From assembly GCA_041672395.1 (NCBI GenBank), contig JBAYZS010000005.1:20423-84422 (forward strand): a stretch of 64,000 bases of DNA, written 5' to 3'. The stretch is from UBA5287 sp041672395. GTDB lineage: Bacteria; Bacteroidota; Bacteroidia; Bacteroidales; Dysgonomonadaceae. A program made the position numbers and the translations under genes. The notes beneath the pieces were generated by a model. It had not been told where the DNA came from, did not search any database, and saw nothing but the letters and a program-made list of their open reading frames with translations. Within the stretch, counting starts at the first letter, position 1; every line of letters starts with the position of its first letter. Positions 7,669 to 16,014 of this stretch are shown in pieces.

Positions 7669-8187
7669 ATGGCAGGAATAAATAATAAAGTTAAATCTAC
7701 AAACGATTTAGAATTAAAAGATCGATTAGTTGCGATCAATAGAACTACTAAGGTAACTAAAGGTGGTCGTACATTCACTTTTGCTGCGATGGTTGTAGTT
7801 GGAAATGAAGACGGTATCGTTGGCTGGGGATTAGGTAAAGCAGGTGAAGTAACAAGTGCAATTGCAAAAGGAGTGGAAGCTGCCAAGAAAAACCTTGTAA
7901 AAGTTCCGGTTTACAAAGGCACTATACCTCACGAACAAACTGCTCGTTTCAGTGGTGCTGAAGTCTTTTTAAAACCTGCTATTACTGGTACAGGATTGAA
8001 AGCCGGTGGCGCTATGCGTGCTGTTCTTGAAAGCGTTGGTATAACTGACGTACTTGCAAAGTCTAAAGGATCTTCTAATCCGCATAACTTGGTGAAAGCT
8101 ACTATTAATGCGTTAAGTGAACTTAGAGATCCAATTACTGTTGCTCAAAATAGAGGTGTAAATTTAGAGAAAGTATTTAACGGATAG
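7669..8187 (+). CDS. rpsE: 30S ribosomal protein S5 (uS5)
   Basis: A 172-residue S5, part of the mRNA entry and decoding fidelity region. It has the double-stranded RNA-binding-like N-terminal domain (DRLVAINRTTKVTKGGRTFT, GNEDGIVGWGLGKAGEV) and the C-terminal domain with KPAITGTGLKAGGAMRAVLE and GSSNPHNLVKATINAL. The TKGGRTF loop is the site of spectinomycin-resistance changes in other bacteria. Confidence 0.98.
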   Translation: MAGINNKVKSTNDLELKDRLVAINRTTKVTKGGRTFTFAAMVVVGNEDGIVGWGLGKAGEVTSAIAKGVEAAKKNLVKVPVYKGTIPHEQTARFSGAEVFLKPAITGTGLKAGGAMRAVLESVGITDVLAKSKGSSNPHNLVKATINALSELRDPITVAQNRGVNLEKVFNG

Positions 8188-8199
8188 AAAGGTATTGAA

Positions 8200-8376
8200 A
8201 TGGCAACAATAAAAATCAAACAGACAAAAAGTAGAATCGGAAGTTCTAAGGTTCAAAAGAAAACTTTGGATGCACTGGGTTTAACAAAAATGAATAAGAT
8301 TGTTGAACACGAAGACACTCCACAGATTAGAGGTCTTCTAAATAAGGTGAATCATCTTGCAACGATTGTAGAATAA
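8200..8376 (+). CDS. rpmD: 50S ribosomal protein L30 (uL30)
   Basis: A short gene of 58 residues read directly in the gap between rpsE and rplO. It begins MATIKIKQTKSRIGSSKVQK, has the KTLDALGLTKMNKIVEHED core and ends RGLLNKVNHLATIVE, matching L30 throughout. It starts 12 bases after rpsE, the canonical spc position. L30 contacts 5S rRNA-adjacent regions of the large subunit. Confidence 0.96.
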   Translation: MATIKIKQTKSRIGSSKVQKKTLDALGLTKMNKIVEHEDTPQIRGLLNKVNHLATIVE

Positions 8377-8404
8377 ATAGTATAAACGATAAAAATTATA
8401 TATA

Positions 8405-8851
8405 ATGGATTTATCAAACTTAAAACCTGCTGAAGGTTCTACAAAAACCAGAAAAAGAATCGGACGTGGTCAGGGTTCTGGCAAAGGTGGAACTTCAACA
8501 AAAGGAAATAAAGGAGCCAAATCAAGATCTGGTTATGCCAGAAAAATTGGTTTTGAAGGCGGTCAGATGCCACTTCAACGTCGATTACCAAAGTTTGGCT
8601 TTAACCCGCTAAATAGAGTTGAATATAAAGCTATTAATTTGGATAGACTTCAAGAATTGGCTGACAACTTGAAAATTTCTAAAATTGATAAAGAAGTACT
8701 TGTTAACGCTGGATTAATTGCTCCTAAGCATCTTGTTAAAATCCTTGGCAAAGGTACTTTATCTTCAAAATTAGAAGTTGAAGCTAATGCTTTTTCAAAG
8801 TCGGCAGAACAGGCAATAACAGCTCTTGGCGGAACTATCGTAAAACTCTGA
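8405..8851 (+). CDS. rplO: 50S ribosomal protein L15 (uL15)
   Basis: A 148-residue L15, a late-assembly protein with a long basic Gly-rich N-terminal arm (RKRIGRGQGSGKGGTSTKG, KSRSGYARKIGFEGGQMPL) and a globular C-terminal domain ending AITALGGTIVKL. It is 28 bases after rpmD and 4 bases before secY, the usual order. Confidence 0.98.
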   Translation: MDLSNLKPAEGSTKTRKRIGRGQGSGKGGTSTKGNKGAKSRSGYARKIGFEGGQMPLQRRLPKFGFNPLNRVEYKAINLDRLQELADNLKISKIDKEVLVNAGLIAPKHLVKILGKGTLSSKLEVEANAFSKSAEQAITALGGTIVKL

Positions 8852-8855
8852 CAAA

Positions 8856-10181
8856 ATGAGATTTATAGAAACATTAAAGAATATCTGGAAAATAGAAGAC
8901 TTACGAAAGAGAATACTAATCACTTTTCTTTTTGTAGTTGTCTACCGTTTTGGCTCATTTGTTGTCCTTCCGGGAATTGACCCAGCTCAACTTCAGGCTT
9001 TGCAAACAAATGCAAGCTCTGGATTATTGAGTTTATTTGATATGTTTTCGGGTGGTGCATTTGCAAATGCTTCCATATTCGCGTTAGGAATTATGCCTTA
9101 TATCTCTGCTTCTATTGTGATGCAATTATTAGGTATAGTTATTCCATCTTTACAGAAGTTACAACGTGAAGGGGAGAGCGGTAGAAATAAAATGAATCAA
9201 TATACACGGTATTTGACAGTAGGAATTTTAATATTACAGGGTCCAGCATATATTTATGGTGCTGTTAGATCGGCAATCCCGGGAGGTTTCTGGGATTGGG
9301 TCTTACCTGCAACTATTATTCTTGCCGCAGGAAGTATGTTCGTGTTATGGTTAGGAGAGCGCATTACTGATAAAGGAATCGGAAATGGTATCTCATTCAT
9401 TATTTTGGTTGGAATTTTAGCACGTTTACCGCTATCATTGGTTTCTGAATTTGAATTACGATTTAAAAGCGATGCAGGTGGATTAATTGTTTTCTTGATT
9501 GAGCTTGTTATCCTGTTTTTGGTTACAGCTTTTGCAATTATGCTAGTTCAAGGAGTACGCAAAATTCCAGTTCAGTATGCAAAAAGAATCGTTGGAAATA
9601 AACAATATGGTGGTGTCAGACAGTATATCCCATTAAAAGTGAATGCAGCAAACGTAATGCCTATCATTTTTGCTCAAGCAATCATGTTTATTCCATTAAC
9701 AATTGCTCAGATGATGCCCGAAGGTGGCGGAGGCTTCTTGCGAGTGTTATCTGATCACACTAGTTTTTGGTATAATTTTGTATTTGCTTTCTTGATTATA
9801 GCATTTACTTATTTCTATACTGCTATTACGGTTAATCCGGTTCAAATGGCTGAAGATTTAAAGCGCAATAATGGATTTATTCCTGGAGTTAAACCTGGGA
9901 AAAAGACAGCAGAATATATTGATACGATAATGTCTAGAATTACATTTCCCGGTTCAATATTTTTGGCATTCATCGCAATTATGCCTGCTTTTGCCAGTTT
10001 AGCTGGAGTAAATGGACAATTTGCTCAGTTTTTTGGAGGAACATCATTATTGATCTTGGTAGGTGTTGTTTTGGATACATTACAACAGATAGAAAGTCAT
10101 TTATTAATGCGTCATTATGATGGCTTTTTGAAATCAGGTGCTAAGATAAAAGGACGTACTGGTTCAATGGCTGCATATTAA
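8856..10181 (+). CDS. secY: Protein translocase subunit SecY
   Basis: A 441-residue SecY, the channel-forming subunit of the SecYEG translocon in the inner membrane. About ten hydrophobic segments can be counted. Family motifs seen are YRFGSFVVLPGIDP in TM1, the plug region FSGGAFANASIFALGIMPYI, GERITDKGIGNGISFIILVG and the cytosolic loop RKIPVQYAKR plus GVKPGKKTAEYID. It lies inside the ribosomal cluster, so export capacity is co-expressed with ribosome synthesis. FtsY (54572) is the second export component in the window; SecE and SecG are not here. Confidence 0.98.
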   Translation: MRFIETLKNIWKIEDLRKRILITFLFVVVYRFGSFVVLPGIDPAQLQALQTNASSGLLSLFDMFSGGAFANASIFALGIMPYISASIVMQLLGIVIPSLQKLQREGESGRNKMNQYTRYLTVGILILQGPAYIYGAVRSAIPGGFWDWVLPATIILAAGSMFVLWLGERITDKGIGNGISFIILVGILARLPLSLVSEFELRFKSDAGGLIVFLIELVILFLVTAFAIMLVQGVRKIPVQYAKRIVGNKQYGGVRQYIPLKVNAANVMPIIFAQAIMFIPLTIAQMMPEGGGGFLRVLSDHTSFWYNFVFAFLIIAFTYFYTAITVNPVQMAEDLKRNNGFIPGVKPGKKTAEYIDTIMSRITFPGSIFLAFIAIMPAFASLAGVNGQFAQFFGGTSLLILVGVVLDTLQQIESHLLMRHYDGFLKSGAKIKGRTGSMAAY

Positions 10182-10195
10182 AGAGAGTTATATTA

Positions 10196-10984
10196 ATGCT
10201 GAATAGAGAGAAGATCATATTAAAAACGGATGTGGAAATCGAGTTCATGCGTCAAGCAAATCGCTTGGTAGGAATGACTCTTGGGGAATTGTCAAAACAC
10301 ATTAAACCAGGAATTACCACACTTGAATTAGATACGATTGCACACGATTTTATTCATGATCATGGTGCTGTTCCAACGTTTTTGGGATATGGTGGATTTC
10401 CGAATTCTATTTGCACTTCTGTAAATGAAAATGTTGTTCATGGTATTCCCAATAACAAACCATTATTAGAAGGCGATGTCGTATCGATTGATTGTGGAGC
10501 TACTAAACAGGGTTATACCGGAGATTCGGCTTATACTTTTTGTGTAGGTTATGTCGATGACAAAGTTAAAGACTTACTCCGAATAACTAAAGAATCATTA
10601 TATATCGGTATAGAACAGGCCAAAGAAAATAATAGAATAGGGGATATTGGTTATGCTATTCAGCAATATTGCGAACATCATAATTATACCGTTGTTCGTG
10701 AATTGGTGGGTCATGGAATTGGAAGAAATATGCATGAAGCTCCTGAAGTTCCTAATTATGGGAGAAGAGGAACGGGTGCTTTAATAAAAAATGGGATGTG
10801 TATTGCAATCGAACCAATGATCAATATGGGAAGCAAGAATGTCGTTTTTGAAAATGATGGCTGGACAGTTAGAACTAAAGATCGCAAACCTTCAGCTCAT
10901 TTTGAGCATACGATAGCGATTCATAATGGTAAAGCCGACATTCTATCGACATTTGAATTTATTCAGGAAACAAATAACAATTAA
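10196..10984 (+). CDS. map: Type I methionine aminopeptidase
   Basis: A 262-residue cytosolic metallo-aminopeptidase that removes the initiator methionine. It has the pita-bread fold signature: LGYGGFPNSICTSVNENVVH with a conserved His near residue 82, two Asp metal ligands in VSIDCGATKQGYTGDSAYTF, His in VGHGIGRNMHEAPEVPNYG, and Glu in AIEPMIN and EHTIAIH. It follows secY by 14 bases and precedes infA, an arrangement shared by many bacteria. Confidence 0.97.
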   Translation: MLNREKIILKTDVEIEFMRQANRLVGMTLGELSKHIKPGITTLELDTIAHDFIHDHGAVPTFLGYGGFPNSICTSVNENVVHGIPNNKPLLEGDVVSIDCGATKQGYTGDSAYTFCVGYVDDKVKDLLRITKESLYIGIEQAKENNRIGDIGYAIQQYCEHHNYTVVRELVGHGIGRNMHEAPEVPNYGRRGTGALIKNGMCIAIEPMINMGSKNVVFENDGWTVRTKDRKPSAHFEHTIAIHNGKADILSTFEFIQETNNN

Positions 10985-11001
10985 TTAGTACTCAAGGTTT
11001 A

Positions 11002-11220
11002 ATGGCAAAACAATCTGCAATAGAACAAGACGGGACAATCGTTGAAGCATTGTCAAATGCAATGTTTCGTGTAGAACTTGAAAATGGGCATGAAGTAACT
11101 GCTCATATCTCAGGAAAAATGCGTATGCACTACATTAGGATTTTACCAGGCGATAGAGTTCGTCTTGAAATGTCGCCTTATGATTTATCAAAAGGCAGAA
11201 TTACATTTAGATATAAATAA
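11002..11220 (+). CDS. infA: Translation initiation factor IF-1
   Basis: A 72-residue IF-1 with a single S1-like OB fold. Conserved blocks are IEQDGTIVEALSNAMFRVEL, GHEVTAHISGKMRMHYIRIL and PGDRVRLEMSPYDLSKGRI. It occupies the ribosomal A site during initiation. It is 17 bases after map and 11 bases before rpmJ. Confidence 0.98.
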   Translation: MAKQSAIEQDGTIVEALSNAMFRVELENGHEVTAHISGKMRMHYIRILPGDRVRLEMSPYDLSKGRITFRYK

Positions 11221-11231
11221 AATAATAAGAT

Positions 11232-11348
11232 ATGAAAGTAAGAGCATCTTTAAAAAAACGTACTCCAGATTGCAAAATTGTTAGGAGAAAAGGTCGTTTG
11301 TACGTAATCAACAAAAAAAATCCCAAGTTTAAACAACGTCAGGGATAA
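11232..11348 (+). CDS. rpmJ: 50S ribosomal protein L36 (bL36), zinc-free type
   Basis: A 38-residue gene read directly between infA and rpsM: it begins MKVRASLKKRTPDCKIVRRK and ends PKFKQRQG. The usual zinc ligands (CxxC, Cys, His) are reduced to one Cys, so this is the C-minus form. The position infA-rpmJ-rpsM is canonical. L36 is the smallest 50S protein and binds near helix 89 and 97. Confidence 0.95.
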   Translation: MKVRASLKKRTPDCKIVRRKGRLYVINKKNPKFKQRQG

Positions 11349-11387
11349 TCAACTATTTATTGAAATTAAATAATATTTAAAGTATAT

Positions 11388-11768
11388 ATGGCTATAAGAA
11401 TTGTTGGTGTCGATTTGCCGCAAAATAAGAGAGGTGAAATAGCGCTCACTTATATATATGGCATTGGACGTAGTTCAGCTAATAAAATTTTAGAAAAAGC
11501 TGGAGTGGATAGAGATATCAAAGTAAAGGACTGGACAGATGATCAGGCTGCTAGTGTTCGTGAAATTATTTCATCAGGATTTAAAGTAGAAGGAGATCTT
11601 CGTTCAGAAGTACAAATGAATATTAAACGATTGATGGATATCGGTTGCTATCGTGGAATTCGTCATCGTGTTGGTTTACCTGTTCGTGGTCAAAGCACAA
11701 AAAATAATGCCAGAACTCGAAAAGGAAGAAAGAAAACAGTTGCAAATAAGAAAAAAGCTACTAAATAA
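11388..11768 (+). CDS. rpsM: 30S ribosomal protein S13 (uS13)
   Basis: A 126-residue S13, located in the 30S head and forming bridges to L5. It begins with the typical ARIAGVDLP-like start (AIRIVGVDLPQNKRGEIALT), has the helix-hairpin-helix region YIYGIGRSSANKILEKAGV, the IGCYRGIRHRVGLPVRGQST block and a lysine-rich tail. It is the first gene of the alpha-type section. Confidence 0.98.
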   Translation: MAIRIVGVDLPQNKRGEIALTYIYGIGRSSANKILEKAGVDRDIKVKDWTDDQAASVREIISSGFKVEGDLRSEVQMNIKRLMDIGCYRGIRHRVGLPVRGQSTKNNARTRKGRKKTVANKKKATK

Positions 11769-11786
11769 TAATTAGTTAACGAAAAT

Positions 11787-12176
11787 ATGGCAAAAAGAAC
11801 AGTCGCAGCAAAAAAGAGAAATGTAAAAATTACAGCGCAAGGACAGGCTCATATCTCTTCATCTTTCAATAATATCATTGTTTCATTAACCAATGAAGAA
11901 GGTGAAGTAATTAGTTGGTCATCAGCCGGTAAAATGGGATTTAGAAGTTCAAAGAAGAATACACCTTATGCTGCTCAAATGGTGGCTCAAGATTGTGCAA
12001 AAGTCGCTTACGATTTAGGTCTTAGAAAAGTTAAAGCTTACGTAAAAGGTCCTGGAAATGGTCGTGAATCGGCTATAAGAACTATTTATAGTTCAGGAAT
12101 CGAAGTAACAGAAATTGTAGATGTTACTCCATTACCACATAACGGTTGTCGTCCACCGAAAGCAAGAAGAGTTTAA
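11787..12176 (+). CDS. rpsK: 30S ribosomal protein S11 (uS11)
   Basis: A 129-residue S11 of the 30S platform near the mRNA exit. Family blocks seen: GQAHISSSFNNIIVSLTN, GFRSSKKNTPYAAQMVAQD, VKGPGNGRESAIRTI and the C-terminal TPLPHNGCRPPKARRV. In Bacteroidota ribosomes this platform region also holds the 16S 3' end that hides the anti-Shine-Dalgarno sequence, which is family knowledge and not visible here. Confidence 0.98.
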   Translation: MAKRTVAAKKRNVKITAQGQAHISSSFNNIIVSLTNEEGEVISWSSAGKMGFRSSKKNTPYAAQMVAQDCAKVAYDLGLRKVKAYVKGPGNGRESAIRTIYSSGIEVTEIVDVTPLPHNGCRPPKARRV

Positions 12177-12188
12177 TCAAAATATTTT

Positions 12189-12260
12189 AAGTTTCATTTT
12201 ATTGAAACTTGAGCTGTGATTTGATTACACGCAAACTTCTCTGTAATCGCGGCTGCACAG
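12189..12260 (+). promoter_or_regulatory. Structured leader upstream of rpsD (possible S4 autoregulatory RNA)
   Basis: The 119-base gap before rpsD contains two clear hairpins. AAGTTTCA at 12189-12196 pairs with TGAAACTT at 12203-12210. Then CTGTG (12214-12218) pairs with CACAG (12256-12260), enclosing GATTACA (12223-12229) paired with TGTAATC (12242-12248). No U-tract follows, so neither looks like a terminator. S4 autoregulates by binding mRNA in several phyla, and I recall a leader class described for Bacteroidia rpsD, so this is a good candidate. Confidence 0.6.
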
Positions 12261-12295
12261 TTTAGGCTTCAGTAGTAAAAGTTTAATTTGTAAAA

Positions 12296-12904
12296 ATGGC
12301 AAGATATACTGGTCCAAAATCAAGAATCGCCCGTAAATTTGGCGAACCAATTTTCGGCCCCGATAAAGTTCTAGCAAAAAGGAACTTTCCTCCGGGACAG
12401 CACGGAAATTCACGTAGAAAAAAGACATCTGAATATGGTATTCAGCTGCGAGAGAAACAACGTGCAAAATATACCTACGGAGTGCTTGAAAAGCAATTCC
12501 GTTTAACATTCGAGAAAGCTGAACGTAGCCGTGGTATTACGGGTGAAGTATTGCTTCAGTTATTAGAATCACGTTTAGATAACATGGTTTATCGTTTAGG
12601 TATTGCACCTACTCGTGCATCTGCGCGCCAATTAGTTTCACATCGACATATTGTTGTTGATGGTCAGGTGGTTAATATTGCATCTTATCAGTTGAAACCT
12701 GGACAAATAGTAGGTGTGAGAGAAAAGTCAAAATCGTTGGTAGTTATTACTAACGCTCTTGCAGGATTTAATCATAGTAAATATCCTTGGTTAGAATGGG
12801 ATAAAGGTACATTCAGCGGAAAATATCTGCATTATCCTGAAAGAACTGATATTCCTGAGAATATTAAAGAACAATCGATAGTAGAATTATATTCTAAACA
12901 ATAA
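12296..12904 (+). CDS. rpsD: 30S ribosomal protein S4 (uS4)
   Basis: A 202-residue S4, a primary 16S binder and nucleator of 30S assembly. It begins ARYTGPKSRIARKFGEPIFG, has RNFPPGQHGNSRRKKTSEYG, and an S4 RNA-binding domain around residues 92-155 (LESRLDNMVYRLGIAPTRAS, ARQLVSHRHIVVDGQVVNI). The Cys-rich zinc knuckle of some S4 proteins is absent. A structured 119-base leader precedes it, unlike its tightly packed neighbours. Confidence 0.98.
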   Translation: MARYTGPKSRIARKFGEPIFGPDKVLAKRNFPPGQHGNSRRKKTSEYGIQLREKQRAKYTYGVLEKQFRLTFEKAERSRGITGEVLLQLLESRLDNMVYRLGIAPTRASARQLVSHRHIVVDGQVVNIASYQLKPGQIVGVREKSKSLVVITNALAGFNHSKYPWLEWDKGTFSGKYLHYPERTDIPENIKEQSIVELYSKQ

Positions 12905-12908
12905 TTAC

Positions 12909-13910
12909 ATGGCTATATTAACATTTCAAAAACCCGATAAAGTAATTATGTTGCAAGAGGACTCTTTCTTCGGAAAGTTTGAATTTCGTCCTCTTGAACC
13001 CGGATACGGCATTACTATTGGAAATGCATTGCGCCGCATCCTGCTTTCTTCACTTGAAGGATTTGCAATTACATCGGTGAAAATTGATGGAGTTGAGCAT
13101 GAATTTGCTACAATTCCAGGCGTTATCGAAGACGTAACAGGTATTATCCTAAATCTAAAGCAAGTACGTTTTAAACGTATTGTAGATGATTTTGACAGTG
13201 AAAAAGTAAGTATTAATATTTCGGGAACAGAGGTGTTTAAAGCTGGTGACATTGCAAAATTATTGTCAGGTTTTGAGGTTTTAAATCCCGAATTTGTGAT
13301 TTGTCACCTCAACAAAAAAGCTGAGATTCAGCTTGAATTAACCATCAATAAAGGACGCGGATATGTTACAGCAGAAGAAAATCGAGAATTATTATCAACG
13401 GATGATCCGTATATAATTGCGATTGATTCAATTTTTACACCTATCCGGAATGTGAAATTTGAAGTAGACAATTATCGTATAGAACAAAAAACTGACTACG
13501 AAAAATTACTTATAGAAGTTACTACTGATGGTTCAATTCATCCGAAAGATGCACTGAAAGAAGCTGCGAAAATACTAATCCAACATTTTGTATTATTTTC
13601 TGACGACAATAAAATAATGATAGAAGCATCCGATTCTGAAAATATCGAAGAATTTGATGAAGAAGTACTTCATATGCGTCAGCTATTAAAACGTAAATTA
13701 TCCGACCTTAATCTCTCGGTTCGTGCTCTCAATTGCTTGAAAGCTGCCGATGTTGAAACGTTAGGACAATTGGTTGAACATAATAAAAATGACCTTCTTA
13801 AGTTTCGAAATTTCGGTAAGAAATCTCTCACTGAACTGGAAGCACTACTAGATAGTTTGAGTCTTTCTTTCGGTATGGATACTTCTAAATATAAATTAGA
13901 TAAAGACTAA
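12909..13910 (+). CDS. rpoA: DNA-directed RNA polymerase subunit alpha
   Basis: A 333-residue alpha subunit that nucleates core RNA polymerase. The N-terminal dimerisation domain shows FRPLEPGYGITIGNALRRIL and LSSLEGFAITSVKIDGVEHE. An acidic linker near residue 240 (ASDSENIEEFDEE) leads to the C-terminal domain with LNLSVRALNCLKAADVETLG and LLKFRNFGKKSLTELEALL, which contacts UP elements and activators. It starts 4 bases after rpsD and ends 5 bases before rplQ. Confidence 0.98.
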   Translation: MAILTFQKPDKVIMLQEDSFFGKFEFRPLEPGYGITIGNALRRILLSSLEGFAITSVKIDGVEHEFATIPGVIEDVTGIILNLKQVRFKRIVDDFDSEKVSINISGTEVFKAGDIAKLLSGFEVLNPEFVICHLNKKAEIQLELTINKGRGYVTAEENRELLSTDDPYIIAIDSIFTPIRNVKFEVDNYRIEQKTDYEKLLIEVTTDGSIHPKDALKEAAKILIQHFVLFSDDNKIMIEASDSENIEEFDEEVLHMRQLLKRKLSDLNLSVRALNCLKAADVETLGQLVEHNKNDLLKFRNFGKKSLTELEALLDSLSLSFGMDTSKYKLDKD

Positions 13911-13915
13911 CAGCA

Positions 13916-14467
13916 ATGAGACATAATAAAAAAAATAATCATTTGGGACGTAAAACAGCGCATCGTGGTGCTATGTTATCAAACATGGCCACATCGCTTA
14001 TTATGCACAAACGTATTTTTACGACTGTTCCTAAAGCCCGAGAATTACGTAAATTTGTAGAGCCAATTTTAACAAAATCAAAAGAGGATACAACCCATTC
14101 TAGAAGAGTTGTTTTCAGTTTACTTCAAAGTAAAGAAGCTGTAACTGAACTTTTCCAAAATGTTTCTCAAAAAGTAGCTGATCGTCCAGGTGGATACACA
14201 CGTATCATTAAAACTGGTTTCCGTTTAGGTGATAATGCTGCAACTTGCTTCATAGAATTAGTTGACTACAATGAAAATATGTTGACAGGTGGAGAAACTA
14301 AGAAAGCAAAAACTCGTAGATCACGTAAAAGAGCTTCAGACTCAGATGTAGCGATTGATGCAAAAGAAGTTGCACCCAAAGCAAAATCAAAAAAAGAGAA
14401 AGTAGTAGAATCAGAAACTGAAAAGACTGTAGACTCAACTGATAAAAGCGAAGAAACAAAAGCTTAA
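13916..14467 (+). CDS. rplQ: 50S ribosomal protein L17 (bL17) with long C-terminal tail
   Basis: A 183-residue L17. The first 125 residues match the family (LGRKTAHRGAMLSNMATSLI, TTVPKARELRKFVEPILTK, RPGGYTRIIKTGFRLGDNA). About 60 extra residues follow, a low-complexity Lys, Glu, Ser and Thr tail compared with 127 residues in E. coli; such tails are common in Bacteroidota. It is the last gene of the supercluster, and a hairpin terminator lies 57 bases downstream. Confidence 0.97.
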   Translation: MRHNKKNNHLGRKTAHRGAMLSNMATSLIMHKRIFTTVPKARELRKFVEPILTKSKEDTTHSRRVVFSLLQSKEAVTELFQNVSQKVADRPGGYTRIIKTGFRLGDNAATCFIELVDYNENMLTGGETKKAKTRRSRKRASDSDVAIDAKEVAPKAKSKKEKVVESETEKTVDSTDKSEETKA

Positions 14468-14523
14468 TTTCAAATACGTATTCTACTCGTAAAAGTGGTT
14501 TAAATCACTTTAAATAAACAAAC

Positions 14524-14557
14524 AAGCGTTGCGAATAATTCGTGACGCTTCATTTTT
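14524..14557 (+). terminator. Rho-independent terminator closing the ribosomal cluster
   Basis: AAGCGTTGCGAA and TTCGTGACGCTT pair over 12 positions (two G-U wobbles) around a TAA loop, followed by CATTTTTA. It is the first strong terminator-like structure after rplC. Confidence 0.85.
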
Positions 14558-14632
14558 AGAATACATTGAAGCCAAAATCTTTATATATGAAACTTTGACT
14601 CAGATTAATTAAAGTCTCAGTCAGAGTTCTTA

Positions 14633-14640
14633 TATTTTTG
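14633..14640 (+). promoter_or_regulatory. Putative -7 promoter box for the NADH dehydrogenase gene
   Basis: TATTTTTG matches the Bacteroidota -7 consensus TAnnTTTG and lies 60 bases before the ATG at 14701. No good -33 TTTG was found at 19-21 bases. Confidence 0.45.
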
Positions 14641-14700
14641 TTTCCATGAAAACAAATAATACAACTTCAGTGTTTTAATTTAAATATATTCACGCTATTT

Positions 14701-15948
14701 ATGAAAAAGATTATTGTAGTAGGATGTGGGTTCGGCGGACTTCAGTTTGTAAAGCATTTAAAGAAAAATACTTATGAGATTATTATAATCGATAAGGCAA
14801 ACCATCATCAGTTCCCCCCCTTGTTTTATCAGGTTGCTGCGTCACAAATTGAGCCAGCTACCATCTCATTTCCTATTAGAAAGATATTCCAGAATCGGCC
14901 GGACATACGCATTCATTTGGCAAATGTAAATTCTGTAAATGCAAAAGAAAAAACTATAGATACTTCAATTGGTAAGTTTAATTACGACTATCTTATAATT
15001 GCCAGTGGCGCAAAAACTAACTTTTTTGGGAATGTTGAGACAGAAGAAAATGCACTTGGGTTAAAATCTACATTTCAAGCAATGCATTTACGTAATGTTA
15101 TTCTTGAAAACTTTGAAAGGTTGCTCTACGTCGAAGATAAAGATCCTTACTATAATATAGTAGTTGTTGGCGGTGGTGCAACAGGAGTTGAAGTGTCGGG
15201 TGCTTTAGCTGAAATGAAGAAAGAGGTGCTTCCCAGAGATTTCCCTAATATCGATTTTTCAAAATTGAATATATATATGGTTGAGGGAGCTCAACATACG
15301 TTAAGTGCTATGAGTGAGTTTTCACAAAGAAATTCCGAAAAGTATCTTCGTGAGCTTGGAGTCGACATTCATTTTAACACATTCGTGAAGAGCTATGATG
15401 GAGATAAACTTACATTTGCAAATGGTAATTTCATACGCACAAAAAGTGTTATTTGGTCGGCCGGCGTGATTGGAAATACGATTGATGGTATTCCTTCAGA
15501 GTCTGTATTGCGAAATGGACGAATTAAGGTGAACCACTATAATAAAGTTGAAGGTTTGGATGATATTTTTGCGATTGGAGATATTGCATATATGGAAACC
15601 GAAAAATATCCAAGAGGTCATCCCCAATTAGCAAATGTAGCAATTGGACAAGCAAGAAACCTTGCAAAGAACCTACAAAAAAGAGATAATGGTAAATCCG
15701 AATTTGTTGAATATGAATATAAGAATTTAGGAACAATGGCTACAGTAGGGAGAAACAAAGCTGTTGTTGATTTACCATTTGCCAAATTTAAAGGTCGTTT
15801 CGCATGGTTTATATGGATGTTTCTTCATTTGATGCTCATTCTGAGTGTACGAAACAAACTCGTTATCTTGATCAATTGGGCCAGATATTATTTCACACAA
15901 AATAATTCGCTACGTCTTATCCTGAGTGATCCTGATAAAAAAGAATAA
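14701..15948 (+). CDS. ndh: Type II NADH dehydrogenase (NDH-2 family FAD oxidoreductase)
   Basis: A 415-residue flavoprotein expected to oxidise NADH and reduce quinone at the inner membrane without pumping protons. Two Rossmann signatures are visible: VVGCGFGGLQFVKHL at the N-terminus for FAD and VVVGGGATGVEVSGALAEM near residue 155 for NADH. A FAIGDIAYME motif for FAD lies near residue 285. The C-terminus has the amphipathic hydrophobic stretch FAWFIWMFLHLMLILSVRNK, typical for membrane attachment in this family. It is a single gene after the ribosomal terminator; an aldo/keto reductase follows 66 bases later. Confidence 0.9.
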   Translation: MKKIIVVGCGFGGLQFVKHLKKNTYEIIIIDKANHHQFPPLFYQVAASQIEPATISFPIRKIFQNRPDIRIHLANVNSVNAKEKTIDTSIGKFNYDYLIIASGAKTNFFGNVETEENALGLKSTFQAMHLRNVILENFERLLYVEDKDPYYNIVVVGGGATGVEVSGALAEMKKEVLPRDFPNIDFSKLNIYMVEGAQHTLSAMSEFSQRNSEKYLRELGVDIHFNTFVKSYDGDKLTFANGNFIRTKSVIWSAGVIGNTIDGIPSESVLRNGRIKVNHYNKVEGLDDIFAIGDIAYMETEKYPRGHPQLANVAIGQARNLAKNLQKRDNGKSEFVEYEYKNLGTMATVGRNKAVVDLPFAKFKGRFAWFIWMFLHLMLILSVRNKLVILINWARYYFTQNNSLRLILSDPDKKE

Positions 15949-16014
15949 ATATTATCGACTTTACGTAAATATCATTATCTTTATCGAGTCAACTGATTAT
16001 AAAAGAATGATATA

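Noticed and set aside
12225..12509. A 94-codon minus-strand frame opposite the start of rpsD
   Set aside because: It overlaps the structured leader and rpsD, and its sequence has no recognisable features.
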